In this document: one piece after another, positions 50,617 to 59,145 of the stretch
How the letters are laid out: every line of letters starts with the position of its first letter
Numbering within the stretch: the stretch's first letter is position 1
Source: Marinobacter halophilus
GTDB taxonomy: Bacteria > Pseudomonadota > Gammaproteobacteria > Pseudomonadales > Oleiphilaceae
DNA: 64,000 nucleotides
Direction: 5' to 3'
NCBI RefSeq assembly: GCF_003007685.1
Contig: NZ_PXNN01000017.1
Span: 843,858 to 907,857 of the forward strand
The notes under the pieces: generated by a model
What the model was told of the DNA's origin: nothing
The model's database searches: none
Seen by the model: only the letters and a program-made list of their open reading frames with translations
Position numbers and translations under genes: made by a program

Positions 50617-51984
50617 TTACAGGCTGTTTTTATGGAGGCGACCGGCCTTCATGATCACGCGCAGGTTGTTGTCCGGATCGTTCAGGAACTCCAGCCCCTG
50701 CTCTGGATTACCATCAACCACCAACAAATCCGCCAGGGCGTCTGGCTCTATGCGCCCGAGCTGGCCAGAGTATGGGCTTCTCGGGCCGGATAGTGCCAAC
50801 AGCTCACCGTTGCGACCTGTCGCCATGGCCAGAACCGTCAGCGGATCGTAAAAGCGGGTCAGTTTGGTCAGGTGGCGCAGCTGGTTGTGGGTGTTTTTGG
50901 GGCTGAACAGAATATCCGTGCCCCAGGCGGTGTTGACCTCAAAGCGCTGAGCCATCTCATAGGCGCGCACCGTTCCTTCGGCCACCATGCGCTGGGACTC
51001 GCGGCGGGCAGCATCGGGATAGACGTTGGAATCCTCATCCTGCAAAAATGGCTGCAGGCTCCACCAGGCGCCCTCACCCGCCATCATCCGGACGCTCTCT
51101 TCATCCGCCAACTGGCCGTGCTCGATTGACTTCACGCCCGCTCGCAAGGCGCGCTGGATACCCCGGGGCGTGTACACATGCACCATCACATAGGTACCCC
51201 AGTCACCGGCCGCTTCAACGGCGGCGCGCAGTTCGCGCTCGGTAAACTGGGTGCTGTCCAGCGGATCATAAACCGATGCCACACCGCCGCCCGCCATCAG
51301 TTTGATCTGTGAGGCTCCCAACATCAGCTGCTCACGAGTACGCCTCAGCACCTCGGCTTCGCCATCGGCAATCACCGCCACACCCTGACGTTCCTGTTCA
51401 CTGAGCGGCGCGCCAGACGATCGTGGCACTTCGTGACGCATCCGGAAATCACCGTGGCCCGAGGTTTGCGAAATCATCGCCCCGGCGGGGAAAATTCTGG
51501 GGCCAGAAACGATGCCCTGATCAATCGCACGCTTGAGCGCAAAGGACGGCCCACCCACGTCTCGCACTGACGTAACCCCGCGCATCAGGGTGCGTTCGGC
51601 TTCCCGGGCCGCCACCAGGTGCACATAGCCTGGGTCTGCGGTCATGGCTTCAAGCTGGCTGATGGCCGCAAGCGTGGTGTGCCAGTGAGCGTCAATCAAA
51701 CCGGGCATCACCACCCGACCACCGCAGTCGACCACCTTGGCGTTGCCCGGCTCGGCACCTGCGGACAAGAGGGCCTGCACCCGACCGTCCTGAATGCGGA
51801 TGGCAACATCGTCACGAAGTGGCCCGCCGTTGCCATCAAAAAGCCTCAGGTTTTTCAGCAGCAACGGGGCGTTCGGGTCTTTTGGCTGCTCACTCAGAAC
51901 GCTCGGCGCGTGTAATCCTGCAAACATGGCCATGACCCCCGCCATGCCCCCAAGAAATTGGCGGCGGCTGACATCCGCCATCAT
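50617..51984 (-). CDS. Tat-exported amidohydrolase family protein
   Basis: A protein of about 455 residues with a twin-arginine signal (MADVSRRQFLGGMAGVMAMF). The amidohydrolase barrel follows: GLIDAHWHTTLAAI supplies the HxH metal pair, then KLMAGGGVASVYDP, VMVHVYTPRGIQRALRAGVK and SIEHGQL add further ligands, with WGTDILFSPKN holding the late Asp. Related proteins are imidazolonepropionase- or prolidase-like exported hydrolases. ATG 51984 (or the adjacent 51981) was chosen; a longer frame would overlap the divergent gene. The substrate is unknown. Confidence 0.82.
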   Translation of the reverse strand: MMADVSRRQFLGGMAGVMAMFAGLHAPSVLSEQPKDPNAPLLLKNLRLFDGNGGPLRDDVAIRIQDGRVQALLSAGAEPGNAKVVDCGGRVVMPGLIDAHWHTTLAAISQLEAMTADPGYVHLVAAREAERTLMRGVTSVRDVGGPSFALKRAIDQGIVSGPRIFPAGAMISQTSGHGDFRMRHEVPRSSGAPLSEQERQGVAVIADGEAEVLRRTREQLMLGASQIKLMAGGGVASVYDPLDSTQFTERELRAAVEAAGDWGTYVMVHVYTPRGIQRALRAGVKSIEHGQLADEESVRMMAGEGAWWSLQPFLQDEDSNVYPDAARRESQRMVAEGTVRAYEMAQRFEVNTAWGTDILFSPKNTHNQLRHLTKLTRFYDPLTVLAMATGRNGELLALSGPRSPYSGQLGRIEPDALADLLVVDGNPEQGLEFLNDPDNNLRVIMKAGRLHKNSL

Positions 51985-52190
51985 CCGCTCATGAAACTGC
52001 GACAGCAGGGGTGAACCACACAGGCAGGCACCGTGGGACTGTTGGTTCGACAACCGAAAATAAGGGTGAGAATTGGCCAATGGCGACATCAGAAACCTCC
52101 TTGCAGTGGGTACCCGATTATAGTCGATTTGAGCTATGCTGCGAGACGCCGCCCGGACAGCCTCTGACCCATCAACATAGCGATTTCTGC

Positions 52191-53171
52191 ATGCAGCCAC
52201 TGGACATTCAAGTTGTTGAACAGGCCCTGCACTGGTGTGAAGAAGGCCATGATTTCTGGTTTTGCACCGTTGTGAGCACCTTTGGTTCCTCCCCCAGGGC
52301 ACCGGGCTCCTGGTTGATTGCCCGGGCCGATGGTGCTCATTGCGGCTCGCTGTCTGGCGGCTGTGTGGAGGAAGATTTCCTGGCTCGTTTGCAGGATAAC
52401 TGTTTCAAGGGCCGGATAAACCGCATTCGTTATGGGACCGCTGAAGAATCACACAATGCCCGGGTCAGCCTGCCCTGCGGCGGCATTTTGGACGTTCTGA
52501 TTGAACACTGGCCCGCTTGCGCGAAAACGCGGGAACACTTCCTCGCCCTCCGGGCCGCCCTGGAGGGCAATGGGCCGGTTGCCCGGGTGGTATCGTTGGA
52601 AACCGGCGACGTTCACATTGAACACGATAGCGAACTTGGCGCCAAAGTCTTCGAAGACACTGCACAGGCGTTTCTGCGGTTGCGCGTTGGTCCGGTTTCT
52701 CGACTGGTCATTGCCGGGCTGTCGCCCGTTGCCACGGCCTGTGCCAGCTTTGCCCACAGCCTCGGTTTTGAGGTGATTGTGTGTGATCCAAGGCCGGAAG
52801 AAGTGCGCCACTTCAACCTTCCGGGCGTCAAGCTTCAGCAGGAGTTACCCTCGATGTTCATCGCCCGGGAAGGCTGCCATCGCGCAACAGCAGTCGTTGC
52901 CCTCACCCACGACCCCCGCATTGACGACACCGCCCTGATGGAGGCGGTCAAGACCCAGGCCTTTTACATCGGTGTGATGGGGTCATTGAAAACCTCCGAC
53001 AAACGCCGTGAACGGCTGGTTCGCATCGGTGGCCTGACCGAACAACAGATCGCCCGAATCCACATGCCCATCGGGCTGAATATCGGCAGCAAGACGCCGG
53101 CGGAAATCGCCTTGTCGGTGATGGCGGATATTGTCAGAGTCCGCCAGGGTATCTCGCGCCAACAACTTTGA
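52191..53171 (+). CDS. XdhC/CoxI family protein
   Basis: A protein of about 326 residues with the XdhC pattern: QALHWCEEGHDFWFCTVVST, FGSSPRAPGSWLI, CGSLSGGCVEEDF, and a C-terminal Rossmann domain (LVIAGLSPVATACASFAHSL; ALTHDPRIDDTALM; YIGVMGSLKTSDKRRERLV). XdhC proteins insert sulfurated molybdenum cofactor into xanthine dehydrogenase-type enzymes, none of which is encoded nearby. The start at ATG 52191 gives the usual N-terminus MQPLDIQVVEQ; the frame is open back to about 52011 and ATG 52080 has a possible ribosome site. Confidence 0.82.
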   Translation: MQPLDIQVVEQALHWCEEGHDFWFCTVVSTFGSSPRAPGSWLIARADGAHCGSLSGGCVEEDFLARLQDNCFKGRINRIRYGTAEESHNARVSLPCGGILDVLIEHWPACAKTREHFLALRAALEGNGPVARVVSLETGDVHIEHDSELGAKVFEDTAQAFLRLRVGPVSRLVIAGLSPVATACASFAHSLGFEVIVCDPRPEEVRHFNLPGVKLQQELPSMFIAREGCHRATAVVALTHDPRIDDTALMEAVKTQAFYIGVMGSLKTSDKRRERLVRIGGLTEQQIARIHMPIGLNIGSKTPAEIALSVMADIVRVRQGISRQQL

Positions 53172-53253
53172 AGAAGCATGCCTGGCCGTTGCATCACTGC
53201 CGCAGTTAGGCTCAAATAGAGGCCTGCTCTCTCTTCAGCGAAGGAACCGATTG

Positions 53254-53787
53254 ATGGCCAGCAACAGCACCGCCGCATTTGTTATCGCCCTGACAAGCGT
53301 AGCGCTTACTGGGTGTAGTAACCTCCAACCGATCACCAGTGGCACAGACGACCCCTGCGCTACCCTTCATGACGTAGTATCGGACTACCCCAGCGGTTTT
53401 GCGGAGTTCAGAGGCAGCGCTAGTAACTACAACACAGTGACCATCTATCGTGCAAAAGAACAGCTGATCAAAGGCCATTGTGAGATCTGGGCCTGGGGGA
53501 ACGGCGACACAGCCTACTCATGCTCTGTTTCTGCGCCAGACAAAGCCGTGGCTGAAACACTCTACAGCCGGGCCTCGGAGCAGCTTGCACAATGTCTTGG
53601 GTCTGAATGGAGCTCAGAAACAAGCTTACGGGACCGTGACGGCAAGCCTGCCGGCGAACGCATCCGATTTTCACACAGCGATGATCGTGTGCCTGCGGTT
53701 TCTCTTAACCGGGTAGAAGACCGTTCTCGTCAGTCCGTGTATCTTTACATCGGCCCCACCACCCGATCGCCCGGGCAAGCTGATTGA
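53254..53787 (+). CDS. Small lipoprotein, unknown
   Basis: A protein of 177 residues with a lipobox (FVIALTSVALTGCSNLQP). The mature part has several Cys residues (DPCATLHDV, GHCEIWAWG, YSCSVSAPD, AQCLGSEWS) that could form two disulfides, and ends in beta-rich sequence (RSRQSVYLYIGPTT). No family recognised. ATG 53254 follows GAAGGAA. It lies 82 bases after the XdhC-like gene. Confidence 0.65.
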   Translation: MASNSTAAFVIALTSVALTGCSNLQPITSGTDDPCATLHDVVSDYPSGFAEFRGSASNYNTVTIYRAKEQLIKGHCEIWAWGNGDTAYSCSVSAPDKAVAETLYSRASEQLAQCLGSEWSSETSLRDRDGKPAGERIRFSHSDDRVPAVSLNRVEDRSRQSVYLYIGPTTRSPGQAD

Positions 53788-54130
53788 GATTGATCGATCA
53801 AAGCCCACCCACCAAAACGCCTCGACAAACGCCCAGGACTCACCGGAGCTGATCACTCCGCGATAGTCGCCACCCTCCTCGTACGCACAACCCCCGATCC
53901 GCCCATGGAAATTTTTGTAGCGCACGCAGAAATCTCGTGATAAAAATCGCTCGAATACGGCAGGTTCCCCACCTGTCGTTTCCAGGATAAGCCTCAAAGG
54001 AGTCAAAAGGCGGCATTCCCGTGTTCCCAGTGGACACCAGCCACCTGCGGCCACCCTCAGCAGACCTGCACAACACCGCGTGCGTCCTGCACGCTTTGTA
54101 TCCATCCCTTTTCTATGAGGGACAACACCG
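53788..54130. other. Intergenic region upstream of the polyamine transporter
   Basis: These 343 bases have no convincing gene. Frames on the minus strand here have coding-unlike composition. The region should hold the promoter of the transporter operon. No named regulatory element was found. Confidence 0.45.
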
Positions 54131-55237
54131 ATGTTGAAGTTGTGTAAGCCTACGGCGCTGGCCGCCGCTGTTGCGTTGTCTCTGGGTGCCTCTTCGGTTT
54201 TTGCCGCCGGAGAAGTGCGTGTTTATAACTGGTCTGACTACATCGCCGAGGACACTTTGGCGAAGTTCACCAAAGAAACCGGCATCAAGGTTATCTACGA
54301 TGTCTACGACAGTAACGAAGTGCTGGAAGCTGCCCTGCTGTCTGGCCGCTCCGGCTACGATCTGGTGGTGCCCTCCAACCATTACGTGGCCAAGCAGATT
54401 TCGGCCAAGGCCTTCGTCGCGCTCGATCACAGCAAACTGCCGAACATGGCCAACCTGAACCCGGATCTGATGGATGATCTGGACAAGGTCGACCCGGGCA
54501 GCCAGTTCTCTCTTCCCTACCTGTGGGGCACCAACGGCTATGGCTACAACGAAGGCCGAATCCAGACCATTCTGGGCGACAGCGCCCCGACCGATTCCTG
54601 GGCCCTGGTGTTTGACCCGGAAGTCACCGGCAAACTGGCCGCGGCTGGCTGTGGCATTGCCATGCTCGATTCCGGTGAGGAAATGGTGCGGGCTGCCATG
54701 GCCTACATCGGCCTGGACCCGAACAGCAACAACGCCGACGACATTCGCAAAGGCGGTGACGTGATCCGGGCCGTGCGCCCGAACATCACCTACTTCCACT
54801 CATCCCGCTACATTGGTGATCTGGCCAACGGCGACCTGTGCGTGGCTGCCGGCTATTCCGGCGACATTCTGCAGGCTGCCGCCCGTGCCGAAGAAGCCAG
54901 CAACGGCCACGTTATCCGCTACACCATCCCCAAAGAAGGTGCGGTGCTGTGGTTTGACATGATGACCATTCCGGCCGGCGCCCCGAACGTGGCCAACGCC
55001 CACACCCTGATGAACTTTCTGATGCGCCCGGAGATCATCGCGGACGTCACCAACTACGTGTGGTACGCCAACCCGAACAAGGCGGCCAACGAGTTTGTGG
55101 ATCCCGAAATCCTTAACGACACCAGCATCTACCCCACCGATGACGTGATGAAGAACCTCTACATCATGGAAGGTCGGCCACAGGACGCCCAGCGCCTGAT
55201 GACCCGCACCTGGACCAGCGTGAAGTCTGGTCGCTGA
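54131..55237 (+). CDS. potF: Polyamine ABC transporter substrate-binding protein (PotF/SpuD-like)
   Basis: This 368-residue periplasmic protein has a Sec signal (LAAAVALSLGASSVFA) and the PotF/PotD pattern: GEVRVYNWSDYIAEDTLAKF, GYDLVVPSNHYVAKQI, LPYLWGTNGYGYNEGRI, and VLWFDMMTIPAGAPNVANAH with acidic and aromatic ligand residues. It should bind putrescine, spermidine or a related amine. It is the first gene of a four-gene operon and its stop overlaps the ATPase start. Confidence 0.9.
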   Translation: MLKLCKPTALAAAVALSLGASSVFAAGEVRVYNWSDYIAEDTLAKFTKETGIKVIYDVYDSNEVLEAALLSGRSGYDLVVPSNHYVAKQISAKAFVALDHSKLPNMANLNPDLMDDLDKVDPGSQFSLPYLWGTNGYGYNEGRIQTILGDSAPTDSWALVFDPEVTGKLAAAGCGIAMLDSGEEMVRAAMAYIGLDPNSNNADDIRKGGDVIRAVRPNITYFHSSRYIGDLANGDLCVAAGYSGDILQAAARAEEASNGHVIRYTIPKEGAVLWFDMMTIPAGAPNVANAHTLMNFLMRPEIIADVTNYVWYANPNKAANEFVDPEILNDTSIYPTDDVMKNLYIMEGRPQDAQRLMTRTWTSVKSGR

Positions 55238-56358
55238 TGGTGGTTAACGCCACCAACACCTCCGCGCAAGCGGAGGTGCTCCTCAGCATCAAGGGCGTGT
55301 CCAAAAGCTTCGACAGCACTCTGGCGGTAGACGACGTCAGCCTGGACATTCACAAGGGCGAGATTTTCGCCCTGCTGGGGGGTTCCGGCTCGGGCAAGTC
55401 CACGCTGCTGCGTATACTGGCGGGCTTTGAGACCCCGGACTCCGGCCGCATCGTGCTGGACGGCCAGGACATCACGGCGCTGCCGCCGTACCTGCGGCCC
55501 ACCAACATGATGTTCCAGTCCTACGCTTTGTTCCCGCACATGACGGTGGAGCAGAACATTGCCATGGGCCTGAAGCAGGATAAATTGCCGAAAGACGAGA
55601 TCCGTGACCGGGTCGCCGCCATGCTCAAGCTGGTGAAGATGGAAGCCTACGGCAAACGCCGGCCCCAGCAGTTGTCGGGCGGCCAGCAGCAGCGCGTGGC
55701 CCTGGCCCGCTCCCTGGCCAAGCGCCCGAAACTGCTGTTGCTGGATGAGCCCATGGGCGCGCTGGACAAGAAGTTGCGCACGGAGATGCAACTGGAGCTG
55801 GTGGATATCCTGGAAAAAGTAAGGGCCACCTGCCTGATGGTCACCCACGATCAGGAAGAAGCCATGACCATGGCCAGCCGCATTGCCATCATGTCGTACG
55901 GCCGCATTGCCCAGGTCGGCTCGCCCATTGATATCTATGAAAGCCCGAACAGCCGGATGACGGCTGAGTTCATTGGTTCAGTCAATGTCTTTGAGGCGAA
56001 TATTCTGGAAGACAACTCCGACAGCATTCTGCTGACCAGTGACCTGCTGGACGCGCCGGTGTTCATCGACCGGGGCGTGACCACACCCGCAGAAACCACC
56101 GACACCCTGATTGCCCTGCGCCCGGAGAAGATTTACCTGACCACCGACAAGCCAGACGGTGAGCGGAACTGGAGCTGCGGCACCGTGGACAACATCGCCT
56201 ACCTGGGCGACATCACGTCTTACTACGTGAAGCTGGCCAGCGGTAAACGGGTGCAGGCCACCATGGCCAATGTGGAACGCCGGGGCGAGCGGCCCACCTG
56301 GGGTGACCGGGTGTTCGTGTCCTGGGAAGCCTCCAGCCCCATCCTGCTCTGGAACTGA
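55237..56358 (+). CDS. potG: Polyamine ABC transporter ATPase (PotG/PotA-like)
   Basis: This 373-residue ATPase has Walker A LLGGSGSGKSTLLR, Q-loop FQSYALFPHMTVEQN, signature QLSGGQQQRVALARSLA, Walker B LLLLDEPMGALDKKL and switch MVTHDQEEAMTMA, then a TOBE domain (ALRPEKIYLTTDKP). It is coupled by one-base overlap to the binding-protein gene. It drives uptake with the two permeases downstream. Confidence 0.92.
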   Translation: MVVNATNTSAQAEVLLSIKGVSKSFDSTLAVDDVSLDIHKGEIFALLGGSGSGKSTLLRILAGFETPDSGRIVLDGQDITALPPYLRPTNMMFQSYALFPHMTVEQNIAMGLKQDKLPKDEIRDRVAAMLKLVKMEAYGKRRPQQLSGGQQQRVALARSLAKRPKLLLLDEPMGALDKKLRTEMQLELVDILEKVRATCLMVTHDQEEAMTMASRIAIMSYGRIAQVGSPIDIYESPNSRMTAEFIGSVNVFEANILEDNSDSILLTSDLLDAPVFIDRGVTTPAETTDTLIALRPEKIYLTTDKPDGERNWSCGTVDNIAYLGDITSYYVKLASGKRVQATMANVERRGERPTWGDRVFVSWEASSPILLWN

Positions 56359-56362
56359 CGCG

Positions 56363-57292
56363 ATGAATCGAAAGCTCTTCCCTGCCCCGGTGGTGGAGCG
56401 GGTGCGTGCGGTGCTGTTCCATCGCCGGGTGGTGTTCGGCATTCCGTTCCTGTGGCTGATGCTGTTCTTTTTGCTGCCGTTCGCGTTGGTGCTGAAAATC
56501 AGCCTGACCTCAGCGGTGATGGCCATCCCGCCCTACGAGCCGGTGTTCCGCTTTGTCGACAACACTTTGTCGGTGGTGGTGAACTTCGGCAACTATCTGT
56601 TCCTGGCTTCCGACAGCCTGTATGTAGCCGCATACTGGGGCTCGGTGAAAACTGCATTCCTGGCCACCGTGTTCTGCCTGCTGATCGGCTACCCCATGGC
56701 CTACGCCATGGCCCGGGCGCCCAAACACTGGCAACTGGTGTTCCTGCTGATGGTGATGCTGCCGTCCTGGACCTCGTTCCTGATCCGGGTGTACGCGTGG
56801 ATGGGCATTCTCGGCAATCAGGGCCTGCTCAACAACTTTCTGCTGTGGCTGGGGCTGATTGAGTCGCCGTTGAAGATGCTGAACACCAATTTTGCAGTGA
56901 TTCTGGGCATCGTCTACGCCTACCTGCCGTTCATGATTCTGCCGATCTACACCAATCTGGTGAAGCTGGACGTGCGACTGCTGGAAGCGGCGTCGGATCT
57001 GGGCTGCCGCAGCATCACCACCTTCTGGGCGATCACTCTGCCGCTGTCGAAGGCCGGTATTCTGGCAGGCTCCATGCTGGTGTTCATTCCGGCGGTGGGC
57101 GAGTTCGTGATTCCGGAACTGCTGGGCGGACCAGACACCCTGATGATCGGCAAGGTGTTGTGGGAGGAGTTCTTCAACAACCGGGACTGGCCAGTGGCCT
57201 CTTCGCTCGCGATTGTGATGCTGGCGCTGCTGCTGGTGCCCATCGTGCTGTTCCACCGCTTCCAGGCACGGGAGATGGAAAAGCATGGTTAA
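56363..57292 (+). CDS. potH: Polyamine ABC transporter permease (PotH-like)
   Basis: This permease of 309 residues has about six membrane helices, GIPFLWLMLFFLLPFALVLK near the start, SFLIRVYAWMGILGNQGLLN, and the coupling loop EAASDLGCRSITTFWAITLP. The start at ATG 56363 follows the ATPase stop by four bases. It overlaps the next permease gene by eight bases. Confidence 0.91.
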   Translation: MNRKLFPAPVVERVRAVLFHRRVVFGIPFLWLMLFFLLPFALVLKISLTSAVMAIPPYEPVFRFVDNTLSVVVNFGNYLFLASDSLYVAAYWGSVKTAFLATVFCLLIGYPMAYAMARAPKHWQLVFLLMVMLPSWTSFLIRVYAWMGILGNQGLLNNFLLWLGLIESPLKMLNTNFAVILGIVYAYLPFMILPIYTNLVKLDVRLLEAASDLGCRSITTFWAITLPLSKAGILAGSMLVFIPAVGEFVIPELLGGPDTLMIGKVLWEEFFNNRDWPVASSLAIVMLALLLVPIVLFHRFQAREMEKHG

Positions 57293-58106
57293 GCTGAAAG
57301 CCCCCGGCTTCTCAAAATCCATGCTGGTGCTGGGCATGCTGTTCCTGTACCTGCCGATGGTGGTGTTGATTGTATATTCCTTCAACGCCTCCCGGCTGGT
57401 GTCGGTATGGGCCGGCTTTTCCACCAAGTGGTACGGTGCGCTGTTCGCCAATGAGCAACTCCTGTCTGCGGTCTGGATGAGCCTTCGCATTGCCTTCTAC
57501 TCCGCCAGCATGGCGGTGTGCCTGGGTACCCTTTGCGCCTTTGTCATTACCCGGTTCAAGAAGATGCGTGGCCGAACGCTGCTGTCCAGCATGATCACGG
57601 CTCCGCTGGTGATGCCGGAAGTGATTACCGGCCTGTCGCTGTTGCTGCTGTTTGTGCAGATGGCACAGCTGATCGGCTGGCCGGTAGACCGCGGCATGGC
57701 CACCATCTGGATTGCCCACACCACCTTCTGCAGCGCCTATGTGGCGGTGGTGGTGAGCGCCCGCTTGCAGGAGGTGGATCTGTCCATCGAAGAAGCGGCC
57801 ATGGATCTGGGTTGTACGCCGCTGAAAACCTTCTTTGTGATTACCCTGCCGGTGATTGCGCCGGCGCTGGTGTCGGGTTGGTTGCTGGCGTTTACCTTGT
57901 CGCTGGATGACCTGGTGATTGCCAGCTTTGTCTCCGGGCCAGGCGCGACGACCTTGCCGATGGTGGTGTTCTCCTCGGTGCGGATGGGGGTGTCGCCGGA
58001 GATCAATGCGCTGGCGACCATCATCATCGCCGTGGTGTCGGTGATCGCGTTTATTGCCTGGTTCTGGATGCGGCGGGCGGAGAAGCGGCGGCTCAGGCCG
58101 CGCTAG
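57285..58106 (+). CDS. potI: Polyamine ABC transporter permease (PotI-like)
   Basis: This 273-residue permease has LVLGMLFLYLPMVVLIVYSF at the start, TLLSSMITAPLVMPEVITGL, and the coupling loop EEAAMDLGCTPLKTFFVITL. LAFTLSLDDLVIASFVSGPG is typical of PotI/PotC. Its 3' end overlaps the convergent proline-racemase-like gene by 14 bases. Confidence 0.91.
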   Translation: MVKLKAPGFSKSMLVLGMLFLYLPMVVLIVYSFNASRLVSVWAGFSTKWYGALFANEQLLSAVWMSLRIAFYSASMAVCLGTLCAFVITRFKKMRGRTLLSSMITAPLVMPEVITGLSLLLLFVQMAQLIGWPVDRGMATIWIAHTTFCSAYVAVVVSARLQEVDLSIEEAAMDLGCTPLKTFFVITLPVIAPALVSGWLLAFTLSLDDLVIASFVSGPGATTLPMVVFSSVRMGVSPEINALATIIIAVVSVIAFIAWFWMRRAEKRRLRPR

Positions 58107-59145
58107 ATCCGTGGCGACCCGATAGTATGTGATGCAATCCTTCGCACTCCACCATCGGGTCGTCGCAGTTCACCACTATGTCGGAACGGGCGATGACATA
58201 GCCTTTGCCGGTAATGTTGTTTTTAACCACCGGGTACTGCCCTTGGGTTTCTACTGCGGTGAACTGGCCGATAAACCCGGTTTCCCGCAGGGAAACGGTT
58301 TCCAGTTTGTCACCGGGTTTGATTCGGCCTTCGTGGTTCATGAGTGCCAGTCTTGCGGAAGTGCCGGTGCCGGTGGTGCTTCGGCAGATAACACCAGGGT
58401 GCACATAGGTGGCGGAGCGGGAGCGGTAGTAGCGGTCGGCTACTTGTTCTACCGGGCCCATGAAGTGCAGGAACGGCAGCGGACCGACGTCGCCGAGGGT
58501 GTAGTGGGAGAAGCCCCGCTCGGCCTGGATGGCTTCGACGATGGCGTGGGCGGTTTGGGCCAGGTGGCGTTCTTCATCGAGGGTGAGGTCGAAGCCCAGT
58601 GATGTTGCGTCTACCAGAGCGTAGAAGCCGCCGCTGTAGGCGACGCTGTAATTGACTTTGCCCAGGCCGGGTACGTTGATGCTGGCGTTGTGGGTGTCGA
58701 TGTAGCTGGGCAGGCCTTCGCAGGTGATGGTTTCTACCACGCCGTCGTGCACCGTGGCCTCTATGTTCACCAGGCCAGCCGGGGATTCCAGTTTGAAGTG
58801 TTGCTTGCCTTCCTGTTTGGGCACGATGCCCGCCTCCAGCACGGCGGTGGCGGTGCAGATGGTGTTGGAGCCGGAGTAGATCGGGTAGCCCATGACTTCC
58901 ATGATGATGTAACCGGCGGCGGCTTCCGGGTTGGTGGCCGGCACCAGCAGATCCACGGACATTTCCGGGATGCCGTAGGGTTCTTCCAGCAGCAGCCGGC
59001 GCAGTCCGTCGGCGTTGTCTCGCAGGTATTCCATCTGGGCTCTGACGGTGTCGCCTGGCAGCGGGTTGATGCCGCTGGTGACGATGCGGCTGACGTCGCC
59101 GCCGGCGTGGGTGTCCATCAGTTGAATGGTGAGCTCGGGGTTCAT
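58093..59145 (-). CDS. Proline racemase superfamily enzyme, Ser/Thr active-site variant
   Basis: A protein of 350 residues with the proline racemase fold (MDTHAGGDVSRIVTSGINPL; GSNTICTATAVLEAG; TTGTGTSARLALMNHEGRI). Classical racemases and 4-hydroxyproline epimerases use two Cys residues, in MCGHG and PCGTGT. Here the positions are Ser91 (YSGSN) and Thr258 (STTGTG). Members with Thr at the second site are trans-3-hydroxyproline dehydratases in known cases, so a dehydratase or epimerase on a hydroxyproline-like imino acid is more likely than proline racemisation. ATG 59145 overlaps the stop of the upstream oxidoreductase gene. Confidence 0.82.
   Translation of the reverse strand: MNPELTIQLMDTHAGGDVSRIVTSGINPLPGDTVRAQMEYLRDNADGLRRLLLEEPYGIPEMSVDLLVPATNPEAAAGYIIMEVMGYPIYSGSNTICTATAVLEAGIVPKQEGKQHFKLESPAGLVNIEATVHDGVVETITCEGLPSYIDTHNASINVPGLGKVNYSVAYSGGFYALVDATSLGFDLTLDEERHLAQTAHAIVEAIQAERGFSHYTLGDVGPLPFLHFMGPVEQVADRYYRSRSATYVHPGVICRSTTGTGTSARLALMNHEGRIKPGDKLETVSLRETGFIGQFTAVETQGQYPVVKNNITGKGYVIARSDIVVNCDDPMVECEGLHHILSGRHGSSAA

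Noticed and set aside
50617..52302. A 561-codon amidohydrolase
   Set aside because: The Tat signal starts at 51984-51981. The extension would run through the promoter and start of the divergent XdhC-like gene.
53671..54105. Minus-strand 144-codon frame in the intergenic region
   Set aside because: It overlaps the end of the lipoprotein gene, has no domain or sensible ribosome site, and its composition is unlike the neighbouring genes.
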